Shown piece by piece: positions 34,873-46,337 of a stretch of DNA of 64,000 bases (positions within the stretch are counted from its first letter, which is position 1; each line of letters starts with the position of its first letter). Below the pieces are notes generated by a model, which saw nothing but the letters and a program-made list of their open reading frames with translations, was not told the origin of the DNA and did no database searches. The DNA is taken from contig CM032126.1 of the NCBI GenBank assembly GCA_018894105.1, forward strand, positions 21,798,391-21,862,390. The letters run 5' to 3'. This DNA is from Jacaranda mimosifolia (lineage: Eukaryota > Streptophyta > Magnoliopsida > Lamiales > Bignoniaceae). The position numbers and the translations under genes were made by a program.

Positions 34873-34885
34873 GGCTCCTATACCA
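34873..34885 (-). other. Primer binding site, copia D
   Basis: Minus strand TGGTATAGGAGCC, two substitutions from the initiator tRNA-Met complement. Confidence 0.8.
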
Positions 34886-34887
34886 TT

Positions 34888-35963
34888 TGAAGGCAAGAGT
34901 AGTATTACGATCCATAAATCAAAACTTCATAATCTTGAAAATAACTAAGCTACTCGAGCTACCAAGGATCTAGTCATGCTATAGACCTGGATTAGGATGA
35001 AGAATTACCTTTTGTAGCTCAAAATGAGGATATCCAACCTTAAGCCCATGAAGCGCAACTAATTGGCCGAAATGAATAATCTGGAGAACTATCATAGATC
35101 TATGTGTACCATGCAAATATGATCATTCCGTCTCCTATTTCCTGAAAGAGGCTTAGGGTAAGATATTTGCCGACTCCCTAATAGCCTCAATACTACGTTT
35201 CTATTCTCAATGTTTGATTTCCTTGTGTGACCTCACCATTGAAAAACTTCTTTCCAAATTGTCACACCACCTTGCGCAAAGATTTCTTGGAATCGACCAT
35301 TATAGAACACATAGGAGATGCACTCGGCCTTCACAAAAGCGAGGAGTTGGATTCTTTCGTGGATCTCACAAATCTCCATGCCAAGTAGCTCATACCTAGT
35401 CTCAACCTGAAAGACCTGCTAAGTGGTCAAGAAAGAGTCAAAGCATGAGGACCGAACATAAGGTTACCATGGATCCTCTAGTTAAAGGACTAATAATATA
35501 CACTAGCGTAAGTGGGATAATTGACCATTACCGACTTGCCACTACGTCTACCTAGCGGATTCTCTGGCGGGTCTTTAGTGCTTTGTTCTCTAACAGGCAC
35601 CTACTAATGTATACCTCTATCTCATATAGATTGCTCATGGAATGGAGCAATATCCAACTCTTAGATTTATGCATCATTAGTGAAAGTCTATCTGGATCTT
35701 AGATGCCCCATCTCATAAGATCCTATGACTTGGAAGATTTAAGATCGCGACCATGTAAGACTTATTCCATGATCAGCACCCAGTGAACTGACCAAGTCTT
35801 GTAGTCATGTGTGATCTAAGGGCTTCATCTAAATACAAGTGAAGTAATATAATGCATAAGACGAAGGTGGCCATATAAAGAATATCATTCAATCAAGATT
35901 GTTTTAGCAGGAAATAGCTTTTACAAGGCCAATCTAATTAGCTTGCCGGGCACTATTCTAATA
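34888..35963 (-). repeat. 5' LTR of copia D, with internal deletion
   Basis: Only 1076 bp. After 35030 (...AAAATGAGGA) it jumps to TATCCAACCTTAAGCCC, removing about 1.1 kb including the palindrome and TATA box. It ends CACTATTCTAATA at 35963, followed by the TSD GGGCC. Confidence 0.9.
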
Positions 35964-36221
35964 GGGCCTTCAGTGCCTTGCTTCATAACAAGCATCCACT
36001 AACATGCATTCATATCTCATATGGGATTGCTCATGCAACGGAGCAATATCCAACCTTTAGATTTATGCATCGTTAGTGCAAGTCTATTTAAATCTTAGTA
36101 AAGTATAAATGAGCATAAGATGAAGATGGCCATACAATGAATATCATTCAATTAAGATTGCATCACAAGTGAAATAGTTTACAAAGCCAATCTAATTGGC
36201 TTGTGGGGCACTATTCCAACA
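35964..36221 (-). repeat. 5' LTR of copia E, part 2
   Basis: Continuation of the E LTR after element D, beginning with the duplicated GGGCC and ending CACTATTCCAACA. Confidence 0.85.
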
Positions 36222-38327
36222 AAAATAACTAGGCTATATATAAAGCCAAGGATCTAAACATGCCATATATTCAGATTTGGTATGAAGATTAACTTGATTT
36301 TTCGAAAATCAAAGGAATGAGGAATAAGATCTTAACTCCTTGAAAACTGTCTCCCCAGAGACATAGTGGCTTTCCAGCAACTTTTGTATAGCCAAATGAA
36401 CTCTTATTTGAGTTAAATTTGAACCAAAAGAACATCAACTCCTTGATGTATCTATCTTCCAAAGGATGCTCCAAAATTACCACCCAAAACAGAGGATCTC
36501 CAAAGGCTAGCAATCAAATTGTCTTGCCTCTAATGAAAAGATCCACACACCAATGCACAATCCAGTTCTCCTCAATATTAGCTGGAGAATAAAGAGGAGA
36601 AATGCAAAGATGGAGGCTTGATTTGGAGGTAGGAGATAAAGAAAAGTGAAGCTTCAAAACACGAGGTAACACTTGGGAAATTGGAGGGAAATTGAGAGAA
36701 TCTAATTCTAGCTTGCAAATCACATATGACCGTCCACTCCACATTCTATATCTATATATAGAGGAAGGATGGTGTGATGCCAAGTTGGCACCACACCTTT
36801 CTTAGGGGTGGCGCCAACTAAGCCTTGCAAGTTGGCATGTGAATTTGAATTTCATTTAGAATCTTTATTTCATCTAATGAAATATCATCCAAATAAATTC
36901 TAATTCACACCAAATGAACATTTCATTTGAATTTTTTCTCCAAAATTAATTTTTTTAATTAAAGAAAACACTTTAATTTAATTAATTAACCTTTAACTTA
37001 ACTTTTAAGTCAATTTGCCTAATGTCTTAAGCAAGTAATCGTTAACTTAACTTCTTAGCTTGACCAATTAATAGTCATGTGGAACCAAATAATTAACTCC
37101 TTAGTTAATTGGTATTAATTTAAATCCTTAATTTAATTAGATCCATTTAACAATTAAATTGATCAAGCCAAAATGACATCAAACTTCTACCTCCAAATAC
37201 GGTCATGTAGGAATTTTTCTAACTCTTAGAAAATTCCCCTTCATCAAATTGGATTTGCAACTGGCTTTTGTGTGTGACCCATTAGGTTCTACCATTCATT
37301 GGACATGAGCTCACAACTCTTTGTTATTTTAGAATATCAAATATTCACATTAGTTTAAACTCCTTCAAACTAATCGGCTCAATTTAATTAATGGATACCC
37401 AATCTCTATAGTTGATGTCCAACCTCAAGCCCATGGAGCCCAACTAATCGACCAAAATAAATGCTTTTGGATAACTATTCTAGCTCTATGCATACCATGC
37501 AAATACAGTCCTTTCGTCTCCTATCTCCCGAAAGAGGCCTAGGATAAGATATTTGTCAGCTCCCTAATGGCTTAAATTCTATATTTCTATTCCTAATATT
37601 CAATTCCCCTTTATGACCTCATCTTTGGAAAACTTCTTTTCCAAATTGTTATACTACCTCGTGCAAAGATTTCTTGGAATCAATCATTATAAATACATTG
37701 GAGATGTACTCGCTCTTCGCAACGACGATGAGTCAGATTCCATCTTAGATCTCACAAACCTCCATGTCTAAGTAGCTCATACCCAACCTCTACCCGAATG
37801 ACTCCCTATATGGGCAAGGAAGAGTCAAAGCATGAGGACCTAAACATAAGGTTACCATGGGTCCTCAGGTTAAAGGACTAATTATATGCACTGGCGTAAG
37901 TTGGAGAACTTGGCACTACTAACTTGCCTCTTCGGCTATCTAGTAGATTCTCCGGGCAGACCTTTATTGCCTTGTTCTCTAACAAGCACCCACTAACATG
38001 TACCCATATCTCATATGGCATTGCTCATAAAATGGAGCAATATCTAACTCATGATTTATACATCATTAGTGCAAGTCTATTCGGATCTTAGATGCCTCAT
38101 ATCATAAGATGCTACGACTTGGAAGATTTAAGATCATGATCACCACCCAATGCCTAACTAAGTCCCGTAGTCTTGTGTAATCTAACGGCTTCAACCAAAT
38201 GCTAGTGAAGTTAATATGAGCATGAGATAAAGATGGCCATTTAATGAACATTATTCAATCAAGGTTGTATCACAAGTGAAATAGTTTACCTGCCAATCTA
38301 ATTGGCTTGCAGGGCACCATTCCAACA
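36222..38327 (-). repeat. 3' LTR of copia F, truncated
   Basis: Starts inside the LTR (AAAATAACTAGGCTATATATAAAGCC) compared with 46338 onward, and ends GCACCATTCCAACA before the PPT. Compared with the 5' LTR, it still holds the promoter block. Confidence 0.88.
36745..36797 (-). promoter_or_regulatory. TATA region and U3 palindrome, copia F 3' LTR
   Basis: CTATATCTATATATAGAG, then GGTGTGATGCCAAG with partner TTGGCACCACACC (36771-36797), an 11-12-bp stem with one mismatch. Confidence 0.55.
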
Positions 38328-38342
38328 ATCTCCCACTTGCCC
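38328..38342 (-). other. Polypurine tract, copia F
   Basis: Minus strand GGGCAAGTGGGAGAT next to the 3' LTR. Confidence 0.7.
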
Positions 38343-38344
38343 TA

Positions 38345-39516
38345 AAGCCAATTCCACATAGCCTTAAGGTCCATCTTCTCAAGATATCCTTCAAAGACTT
38401 TAGCATTTAAGGGTTAAGATAGTGGTTCTGCTTCTCCTCTTCTGAGGCAACTATTTCCACTCAGATGTTGCCTCTATCAATTGATATCATATATCAAATG
38501 ATAATGCATTTATATGTGTTTAGATCACTGATGAGATCTTGGCTCAAGTCCAAAGTTGTCTTCCAAAGGCAACCATAGGTTTGTGCGCGCTAGGCACTAC
38601 ATCCAATTCTTGGATGAAGTTTCTATCCAAACACCTTCCTTTACAGTTTTTAGAATCACAATGTATTCTGTCTCTATGATTGAATTGGCCGTGGTGTCTA
38701 ATTTGGAACTCTTCCAACTCGTCACGCCGCCATTGAGACAAAATATGATTCTAGAAGTGTATTTTAGGCTATCTGCATTGGATTGGAAACTACGATCTGA
38801 AAACCCCTCGGGCCTCAATTCTCTATTGCCGTATACTAAAAACAAGTCCTTACTCCTTCTCAAGTACTTAAGAATTGCTTTAACGACCATCCAGTGAAGT
38901 TCACTGGGGTTAGAGTGGAAACGGCTCGTACCACTTAGAGCATGTGCCACGTCCAATCTTATACATTAAACGACATATATTACACTTCTAATAGCGGATG
39001 CATAAGTTATGTAGGACATTCTTTATCTCTCACTATTAGTCTTAAGGACCATAGACTTGGAAAGACGAATGCCACGTCCTAAAGGGAGGAATCCACTCTT
39101 GGATTCTTCCATACTAAACCACTTTAGTATCTTGTCAATGTATTGGGTTTGGGAAAGCCCCAGCTTCCTACTTGATCTGTCTCTATAGGTACGTACTCCT
39201 AATACGTAGGATGCTTCTCCCAAATCCTTCATGGAGAATTGTGTAGATAACCATGATTTAGTACACTCTAACATTTCTCTCTCATTCCCAATGAAAAGAA
39301 TGCCATCGATATAAAGCATAATAAACTATATACTACTCCCACTAGCTTTCTTACAATTAACTATATACTATTCCCACTAGCCTTTTTGTACACACATAGT
39401 TCATACACATTTTTGACAAAGCCAAATGATTTGACTATCTTATCAAAATATATGTTCCAACTTCGGGACGCCTCTCTGAGTCCATAAATGGATCTCTGGA
39501 GTTCGCAAATTGTTTG
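38345..39516 (-). pseudogene. pol: Copia F RNase H and RT C-terminal half
   Basis: RNase H at 38597-38956 (DVAHALSGTSRFHSNPSE, ILKYLRRSKDLFLVYGN, GFSDRSFQSNADSLKYTS, TANSIIETEYIV, with the ETEY glutamate retained). RT C-terminal block at 39023-39319: MLYIDGILFIGNEREMLECT, so the catalytic YVDD reads YIDG and its second Asp is lost, then FSMKDLGEASYVLGVRTYRD. Upstream RT ICELQRSIYGLREASRSWNI at 39361-39516. Interrupted by a solo LTR. Confidence 0.85.
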
Positions 39517-41736
39517 TGAAGGTAAGTTAGATACTAGAATCCAATTATCAAACTTCAAAAGCTTAAAAAATAACTAGTGCTTACAGCCTACTGAGGATCT
39601 AATCATGCTAGGGATTCAGATTTAGTTGGACAATTACCTCAAAAAGCAAATTTCCAAGGTTGTAATGGTGAACACTTCACCGATCCAGAATCTGGCAAGC
39701 TCTAGCACAACAGATGAATAGCTACTTTTGCCTTGGTTAAAATGCTCCAAAAATCACGAAACAAATTTTGGAGCTTCTCAACTCCTTAAGGAAAGTGCTA
39801 TAAAAAATTCATAGCAAAACTTGATTTAGATCGTTTGGGAAAAATTAGGCAAGTGATTGTTCTGTTTCAGTAGATCTCCAATGCTAGCAAATCAAATGCT
39901 TTGCCTCTATTGATATGATTCATACACCAATTGATCATCCAAATTCCACTCACTTTTAGCTGGATAAAATGACTAGAGTATCAATGGTAAAGGCTAATTT
40001 TTGAGGTAGGAGAAGAAGAGATAACAAAGCCTCAACACATGAAGCAATGTTTTGAAAAGGTTTTGGAGGGAATTCTGGAAGAATATAATCCTTCACACCA
40101 ATTGTGCATATGGTCGATCATCTCTCATCTATATCTATATATAGATATTGGATGGTGTGATGCCAAGGTGGCATCACACTTTCCATAAGGGGGGTGGCCA
40201 AGTGGGGTGCCAAGGTGGCAAATTTGAATTCAAATCTCATTTGAATTTCATGTGCATTATAATTACATTTGAAATCTAATTTCAAGTTAATTAAGATGCT
40301 AATTCGAACGAACTTTTCATTTGAATTTTCCCTCCAAAATTTATTATTCTCATTAATTAAATTAAACATTTTAATTTAATTAATCAACCTTCGACTTAAC
40401 TTTTAAGTCAAACAAGCTTCACTCTTAAGCTCAATTATGTTAATTTAAACAATTATGTTAATTTAACTCCTTAAATTTACTTGACCAATTGATGGTCACT
40501 TGGCCCCAAATAATTAATTCCTTAATTATTGGTCAAATTTAACTCCTTAAATTAGTTGATTAATTTAACACGTAAATTAATCAAACAAAAATTTGACTTT
40601 CAAATTGGCACCTCAAAAATCGATCACCTTGGAGTGATTCTCTAACTAGGAGGTTAATTGGCTTTTGTGTGTGACCCAATAGGTTCTACAATTTATTGGA
40701 CATGGGCTCACAACTCCTTGTGACTTTTGAATATCATATATTCATTTTCGTTTTAAACAACTTTTAAACTAATCGTCTCAATTCAATTAATCTCATTAAT
40801 TGAAGAGTACCCAATCTCCATAGTCAATGTCCAACCTCAAGCCCATGGAGCCCAACTAATTGGCCGAAATAAATACTTTGGGAGAACCATTATAGCTCTA
40901 CGCTTACCATGCAAATCCGGTCATTTCGTCTCCTATCTCCCGAAAGAGGCCTAGGGCAAGATATTTGCTGGCTCCCTAATAGCCTCGATACTATGTCTCT
41001 ATTCCCAATGTTTGATTCCCTTATGCGACCTCATCTTTGGAAAACTCCTTTTCCAAATTGTCACACCACCTTGCACAAGGATTTCTTGGAATAAATCAAT
41101 ATAGAATACATAGGAGATGTATTCGCCCTTCACAAAAATGAAGAGTTAGATTCCAACTTTGATCTCACAAACCTCCATGCCAAGTAGCTCATACCTAACA
41201 TCAAATCGAAAGACCCGCTAAGGGGTCAAGAAAGAGTCAAAGCATGAAGGGCAGACACAGGGCTACCACTGATCTTCAAGTTAGAGGACTAATAATATGC
41301 ATTAGCATAAGCTGGAGAACTTGCCACTACCGACTTGCTACTATAGCTAACTAGTGGATTCTCCGGTGGGCCTTCAATGCCTTGTTGTCTAAAAAAGACC
41401 CACTAACATGCACACATATCTCATACAATTGCTCATGGAACGGAGTAATATCCAACTCTTGGATTTATGCATTGTTGGTGCAAGTCTATCCAAATCTTAG
41501 ATGCCCCATCTCATAAGATCCTATGACCTGAAAGATTTAAGATCACGACCATGTAAGACTTTTCCATGATCACCAAACCAAGTCTCGTAATTATGAGTGA
41601 TCTGAGTGCTTTATCTAAATGAAAATGGAGAAATAAAGAGCATAAGATATAAAGAATATCATTCAATCAAGATTGTTTTACAAGGAAATAGCTTTATAAG
41701 GCCAATCCTATTAGCTTGCTAGGTACTATTCCAATA
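39517..41736 (-). repeat. Solo LTR inside the RT of copia F
   Basis: 2220 bp, TGAAGGTAAGTTAG to TACTATTCCAATA. Flanks GTTTG (39512-39516) and ATTTG (41737-41741) form a 4-of-5 TSD. RT homology continues across it (LQRSIYG side at 39516, SEQ/GYTSK side from 41742). It contains TATA-like CTATATCTATATATAG (40129-40144) and palindrome GTGTGATGCCA / TGGCATCACAC (40155-40179). Confidence 0.92.
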
Positions 41737-42200
41737 ATTTGCTCACTTCCTTTGGATGTATAACCTTGTAGTTGCTCCATATAAATTTCTTCTTCAATTT
41801 TTCCAATGAGGAAAATGGTTTTTACATCCATTTGCCATATCTGATAATCATAATATGGGGCTATGGCAAGTAAAATCCGAATAAACTTAGGCATTGCGAC
41901 TGGTGAAAAAGTTTCCTCAAAATCAATATTGGGTCTTTTAGTGTAACCTTTTGCTACTAGTCACGCCTTAAAGGTCATAAGCTCTCCATCAACTCTTAGC
42001 TTTCGCTTATAGATCCATTTGTGACCAACATAAACTATTACCTCTGGTGGATCTACTAAAGTCCATAATTTGTTGGAGTATATAGAATCCATTTCAGATT
42101 TCATGGCATCTAGCTAATGTTTGGAGTCTATGTCTGACCTTGCTTCCTCATAGGTCTTCGTATCACTATCTAATTGGCCTATCTCATGAAGGAATACGAA
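41737..42200 (-). pseudogene. pol: Copia F RT N-terminal half
   Basis: MPKFIRILLAIAPYYDYQIW, MDVKTIFLIGKIEEEIYMEQ, QGYTSKGSEQ in one frame (41894 downward), preceded by RT start pieces equivalent to VPVGYKWIYKRK and KARLVAKGYTQ in frames with stops (41900-42130). Confidence 0.8.
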
Positions 42201-43020
42201 CCTTTTGGGTTGCTTCTTGATTCAGTCAAACTCTCTCAGAGGTTGTGTGTAAAGCTCTTGGTGCTCACTTGTTTCCACTGCTTGTGGGATTTGGTGGTCA
42301 TCTTGAACTTTATCAAGTTCAACAACAATGCCATTTCTATCTAATAGAAATTTCTTTTCCAACAAGTAGGCGTTCCTTAAGATAAATACCTTCTGTTCGG
42401 AGGGATCATAAAAATAATAACCTAAAGACCTTTTTGGCTATCCCACAAACTTGCATAAGGTGGATCTACTATCCAACTTGTCTCCCACTAACCGCTTGAT
42501 GTGAGCGGGAGACCCCCAAACCTTAAGATAATGGTAAGGGGTGCTTTGCCATACCATATCTCATGCAGTGTTTTTAGCACCAACTTTGAAGGTACTATAT
42601 TTAGTAACTTCACTACTGTTTCTAAGCATATTTCCAAAATGATATAGGCACATCGAAAAAGCTCTTCATGGAATGTAGCATGTCCAACAAGGTATGGTTT
42701 CTCCTCTTAGGTACTCCATTGTGTTGGTGTGTACTGGGTGGCGTCCATTGAGAGAGAATCCCATTCTTCTTTAGATAATCTAAGAATTTGGTACTTAAGT
42801 ATTCTCTCCCTCGATTCGATCTAAGAGTTGTAATACTAAGTCCCTTTTGCTTTTCTACTATTCTGATACTCTTTGAACTTCTCAAAAGCTTCAGACTTGT
42901 ACTTCATAAGATACACATGTCCGAATCGACTATAATCATTGGTGAAGGTGATGAAGTAAGAATAGCCTCCCCTCACACTAACTTTTAGTGCGCCTCGAAC
43001 ATCCATATGGATCAAATCCA
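42201..43020 (-). pseudogene. pol: Copia F integrase
   Basis: MDLIHMDVRGALKVSVRGGY, ITFTNDYSRFGHVYLMKYKS (43021-42836), then ITTLRSNRGREYLSTKFLDY, where the catalytic Asp of SDRGGEY is Asn and GG is GR, and THQHNGVPKRRNHTLLDMLH. The two sites that can be judged both look inactive. C-terminal linker with stops to 42201. Confidence 0.82.
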
Positions 43021-43660
43021 AAGTACTTGTGGTTCATTCCATTTGTCCCACAAAAGAAGCCTTGGTCATTTTTACCCTCAAACAAGATTCACAAGTAGGA
43101 AGGTCCTCAATGCCACTAACATTTAGTGCTTTGAGAGCTTTTAACATGTTCATCCTATTTTTAGAGATATGTCCAAGTCTTGCATGCCATAGCATGGCAT
43201 CTTCTTGGTTATCTTATTTTCTTTTACTTGATTGAATGCACATTAGTGATGACTGAGAATCCAAAAATGTATAATCCTTTGTTAAGTGTACCATGAGCAA
43301 CTAAATAACCCGTTCTTTAATGCCTTCAATCTCCTATTTGATGTAGAAAGATCAAATCCTTCTCTATCCATAACGCAGATTGAAATAATGTTCTCGACAA
43401 TATATGTTACATAATAACAAGGGTTTAGTACAAGTATGGAGTTCCCTAAATCTAACTTATTGTACGCCTTCGGCTTTAGCCACAACTTTTGCTCTTTAGG
43501 CAAGGCGGTAGATCATATCTCCATCATTAAGTTTTATTCTTCTTTCTATTCTTTGTAACCACTTACAAAGATAAGAACCACATGCGATATCACATATTCA
43601 TGAGGAATTTATCCTTACATGTATTTTAATAAAGTACCCACCCTTCTCAAGGGTTGCAAG
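43021..43660 (-). pseudogene. pol: Copia F protease and GAG-pre-integrase
   Basis: Fragment 43503-43282 (KLWLKPKAYNKLDLGNSILV, CYYVTYIVENIISICVMDRE, GFDLSTSNRRLKALKNG) and a following HARLGHISK / LPTCESCL-type zinc module on the minus strand at about 43080-43200. Frame breaks at about 43280 and 43500. Confidence 0.75.
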
Positions 43661-44388
43661 GTATTCCTTGCAATACTATTTCCGATGGCCTTTCTTGCCA
43701 AAGTAGAAACAAGTAATATCAACTATATCCTCTATAATCTTCTTAACTTCTCCAGACACCTTTAATGGTTGCCTTCCCTTAGAGGATGAACTTTTCTTCC
43801 TTTTACCTCTTTTTCTAGCACCCTTAGGTCCTATAGACTTGGAGGAGGATGCAAGGATCAAAGGTTTGTCCTTGCCACGGTAATCTATATCTAGATCAGC
43901 ACTTTGATCAATAATACTCGGCGAGGATATGAGGATCAAATCCTCATGGAGATCATTGTCCATCACTATGTCCAAGTTGAAGAGCTTCTCCAAGCTTAAT
44001 CATCTTTGGACCTTAGTCGATGACACATGACTTCACATCCATTATAGCATGAAAAATCTCCTTTGACAACATGAACTTCTCATACCTTATTTGCTTTTAC
44101 AACTCTTGTAAACTTTAACCAAGGTATTATTCATGTGTCCTTGAGACTTTTGAAGTTTGTAGATGCCATCATGAGATTATGGGATAGGAGGATCCTTAAC
44201 CTAATCCATGAACTTTTCACATGTCTCTTGATCTACATCAATCCCTATGGGATTAGGAGCACCATGATATATGACATTTATCTGTTTCTTGGAATCTAGA
44301 ATGATTTTTGAGGTTAAGTTAATCGTGGAAGTTTGGCTTGATTAGTTTTTTAGTTTCCAAAAATAATGTTGAGTGGATTTTTTGCCAT
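43661..44388 (-). pseudogene. gag: Copia F gag
   Basis: Start ATG at 44388 (MAKNPLNIIFGN-like, frame-shifted). Open piece 43993-43676: MEKLFNLDIVMDNDLHEDLI ... DKPLILASSSKSIGPKGARK, KRKKSSSSKGRQ, ending in the zinc knuckle CFYFGKKGHRK, whose second Cys is Phe. The FNMSKQEVTIN block is deleted. Confidence 0.8.
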
Positions 44389-46322
44389 TCTTGAGATTTT
44401 GCAAATCATTAAAGGGGAAAATGAGAATATAAACATGTGTTTGAAAATTGATATTAGAACATATGTTCATAGTCTTTCAAGCATATTTTTCTCCCACTAT
44501 TTTATCAAATCCTTCACCCCCTAGAAGAATTCGGGAAATCATATTTTATAGTGAAAATCAAGACCCTAAGGACTTGTAAGTGGACCCCCGCTTCGAGTGC
44601 CATCCACAAACAATCGAAAGATAAGCAACATTTGCTAATTGCATCGTATGCAACTCTTGATATATTTTGCCTCACTCTTCATGTAGATCCCCTTCGAGTG
44701 CCTCTACATTACTAGGTGTTAAGTCGGACCTACCAATCAAACTTTGATTTGAAATCGCTCCACAACATCCCCCGCTTCGAGTGCCAATGCATGGGAAGCC
44801 TGATATCAAAGGTGCATCATATGCTAAGTATGTGACCATAGCTTTCCACCTTAAATGTGACCCTTGCTTCGAGTGCCATCACACAAAAGATGGTAGCATC
44901 ATTATGCCACATACTATTGGTAGAAAGTATAGATTAATTAAAACTCTTTTTAATTTGTATCCATTTTGACTTGATATGTGAAAGCATTTAGACATTCTAA
45001 GTGTAGGGTTTTTCTTGCTTGCAAAGATCTCATCATTTTTATCTTCTTATTTAGGTTTTCTATATCCTAACCATGCATTTCATACATCAATAGGATATGA
45101 AAAAAATAAATAAGTAAATGCGCCTAGCATGTTCCTAGGGTGGGATGACCATGAGCCTAACCAAGTGGTGCATTTAGAGCCATAGGTGCACCTCCTAGTT
45201 GATTTTAAGTAGGTTAATTAAATCTAGTTATTACATAAGTGTATCCTATACATTCATAGGTCTTCATGCCTCCAATAGTCTTCTTTACTTCTTGTAACTT
45301 TTACATGAGAAAGAAATCCTCACTCCTAGTGATTCTATTCTCATAACATTTATAAGATGGGAATTAAGAGGCACGCATGCAAGCCCCAATTTAATACAAC
45401 CCTTTTCAACAACTTGAAACAAATAAAATCAATATTAAAGGCTCCTGATCATCCCTATTCATTCATCATCCATTCAACAATTAAATGAACAATCAATGAA
45501 TCAAGAATTGAAATTAAATTCCAACAATTAAATGCTTATCTCATAAACAATTAATTGGCCAAGTAAAAATAAGCATAACATTTATGTAAATTTTTGCACA
45601 AAATTGGAGATTAACTTGAACAAGTTTCTAAAAGCAATAAAAAATGTCAAACATAATTTTGAGAACTTGCACAACACTTGTACATCTATCTAGCATGATT
45701 TAGTTCACTTTTGATCACATAAAGAACACAAACACACCATGATTTATGTAAAATAAAAACTGGCCACTGCTAGCCAGCCACTGTTCACAGCCGTTGGGGA
45801 GCTTGCCTAGTTTCAAGGTTAGCACTAAGTTAAGTTGATTTTGGATCAATTTTTGTGAACCAAAAATTTAGGACACCTCCTAAACACTAAATCACACATT
45901 ATAGATGAATTCCAGATCCAAAACACCTTTTAAAAATGGAAATTCAAGTGCTTAATCATGCTTCAAACTTCAAGTTTCAAGTAAGAATCACATTCTTCAA
46001 AAATCTCCAACAAATTCCAATCAAATTGGATCCAAAAATGACCAAAACACTTTAAGGCCAAATGTAACATGTTGTATCAACAAATAACATCAACTGATGC
46101 CAAATCAAAATTAAATATTAGCAACTATGAATTAAAACATACTAATCATATGAATTAACACTTAAAACACATATTAGCATGCTTTCAATTCATCAAGCAA
46201 AGGAGTCACATACAAAATCATCCAAACACTCCAATACATAGGTTGGATCAAGTATTTTGAGATTTAGGTCAACTCATCACATGAATCAATCAATCAAAAA
46301 ATCCAAATCATAGCATGAATTA
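44389..46322 (-). other. Copia F leader with four type II stem-loops
   Basis: Plus coordinates. 44580-44607: GTGGA/TCCAC, loop CCCCCGCTTCGAGTGCCA. 44683-44707: GTAGA/TCTAC, shorter loop TCCCCTTCGAGTGCC. About 44750-44810: outer CTTTGATTT / paired remnant ATATCAAAG, apex CCCCCGCTTCGAGTGCCA. 44856-44883: TGTGA/TCACA, loop CCCTTGCTTCGAGTGCCA. Two of the four loops are identical over 18 nt. Long hairpin at 45159-45200; GC-rich patch reduced (45765-45830). Confidence 0.85.
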
Positions 46323-46335
46323 GACTCCGATACCA
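46323..46335 (-). other. Primer binding site, copia F
   Basis: Minus strand TGGTATCGGAGTC, two substitutions from the initiator tRNA-Met complement, two bases from the LTR. Confidence 0.8.
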
Positions 46336-46337
46336 CT

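Larger units (their letters stand above)
26914..35963 (-). mobile_element. Copia element D (-), two LTRs and perfect TSD
   Basis: The only element here with both LTRs in place and a perfect 5-bp TSD: GGGCC at 26909-26913 and at 35964-35968, inside the LTR of E. 3' LTR 26914-29161, PPT, gag-pol 29190-32915, leader, PBS, 5' LTR 34888-35963. The 5' LTR has lost about 1.1 kb internally. The coding region has stops and a deletion in RT. Its intact borders and nested position suggest it is among the younger insertions. Confidence 0.92.
23831..36221 (-). mobile_element. Copia element E (-), leader and 5' LTR only
   Basis: Only the PBS-proximal leader (23831-25085) and the 5' LTR remain. The LTR is split by element D into 25099-26913 and 35964-36221. 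The rest of E (gag-pol and 3' LTR) is absent to the left of element C. Its LTR end CACTATTCCAACA at 36221 abuts the interior of the 3' LTR of element F. Confidence 0.75.

Noticed and set aside
15627..35399. Recurrent open frame antisense to the LTRs (MTSSLENSFSKLSYHLAQGFLGIDHYRIHRRCTRPSQ-like) at 15627-15893, 23199-23423, 26569-26766, 28425-28679 and 35214-35399, with minus-strand versions in plus-orientation LTRs (2977-3354, 7820-8029)
   Set aside because: The copies descend from one LTR, so shared frames are expected. Ends differ between copies, the frame covers only part of a conserved non-coding stretch, and no domain is recognisable.
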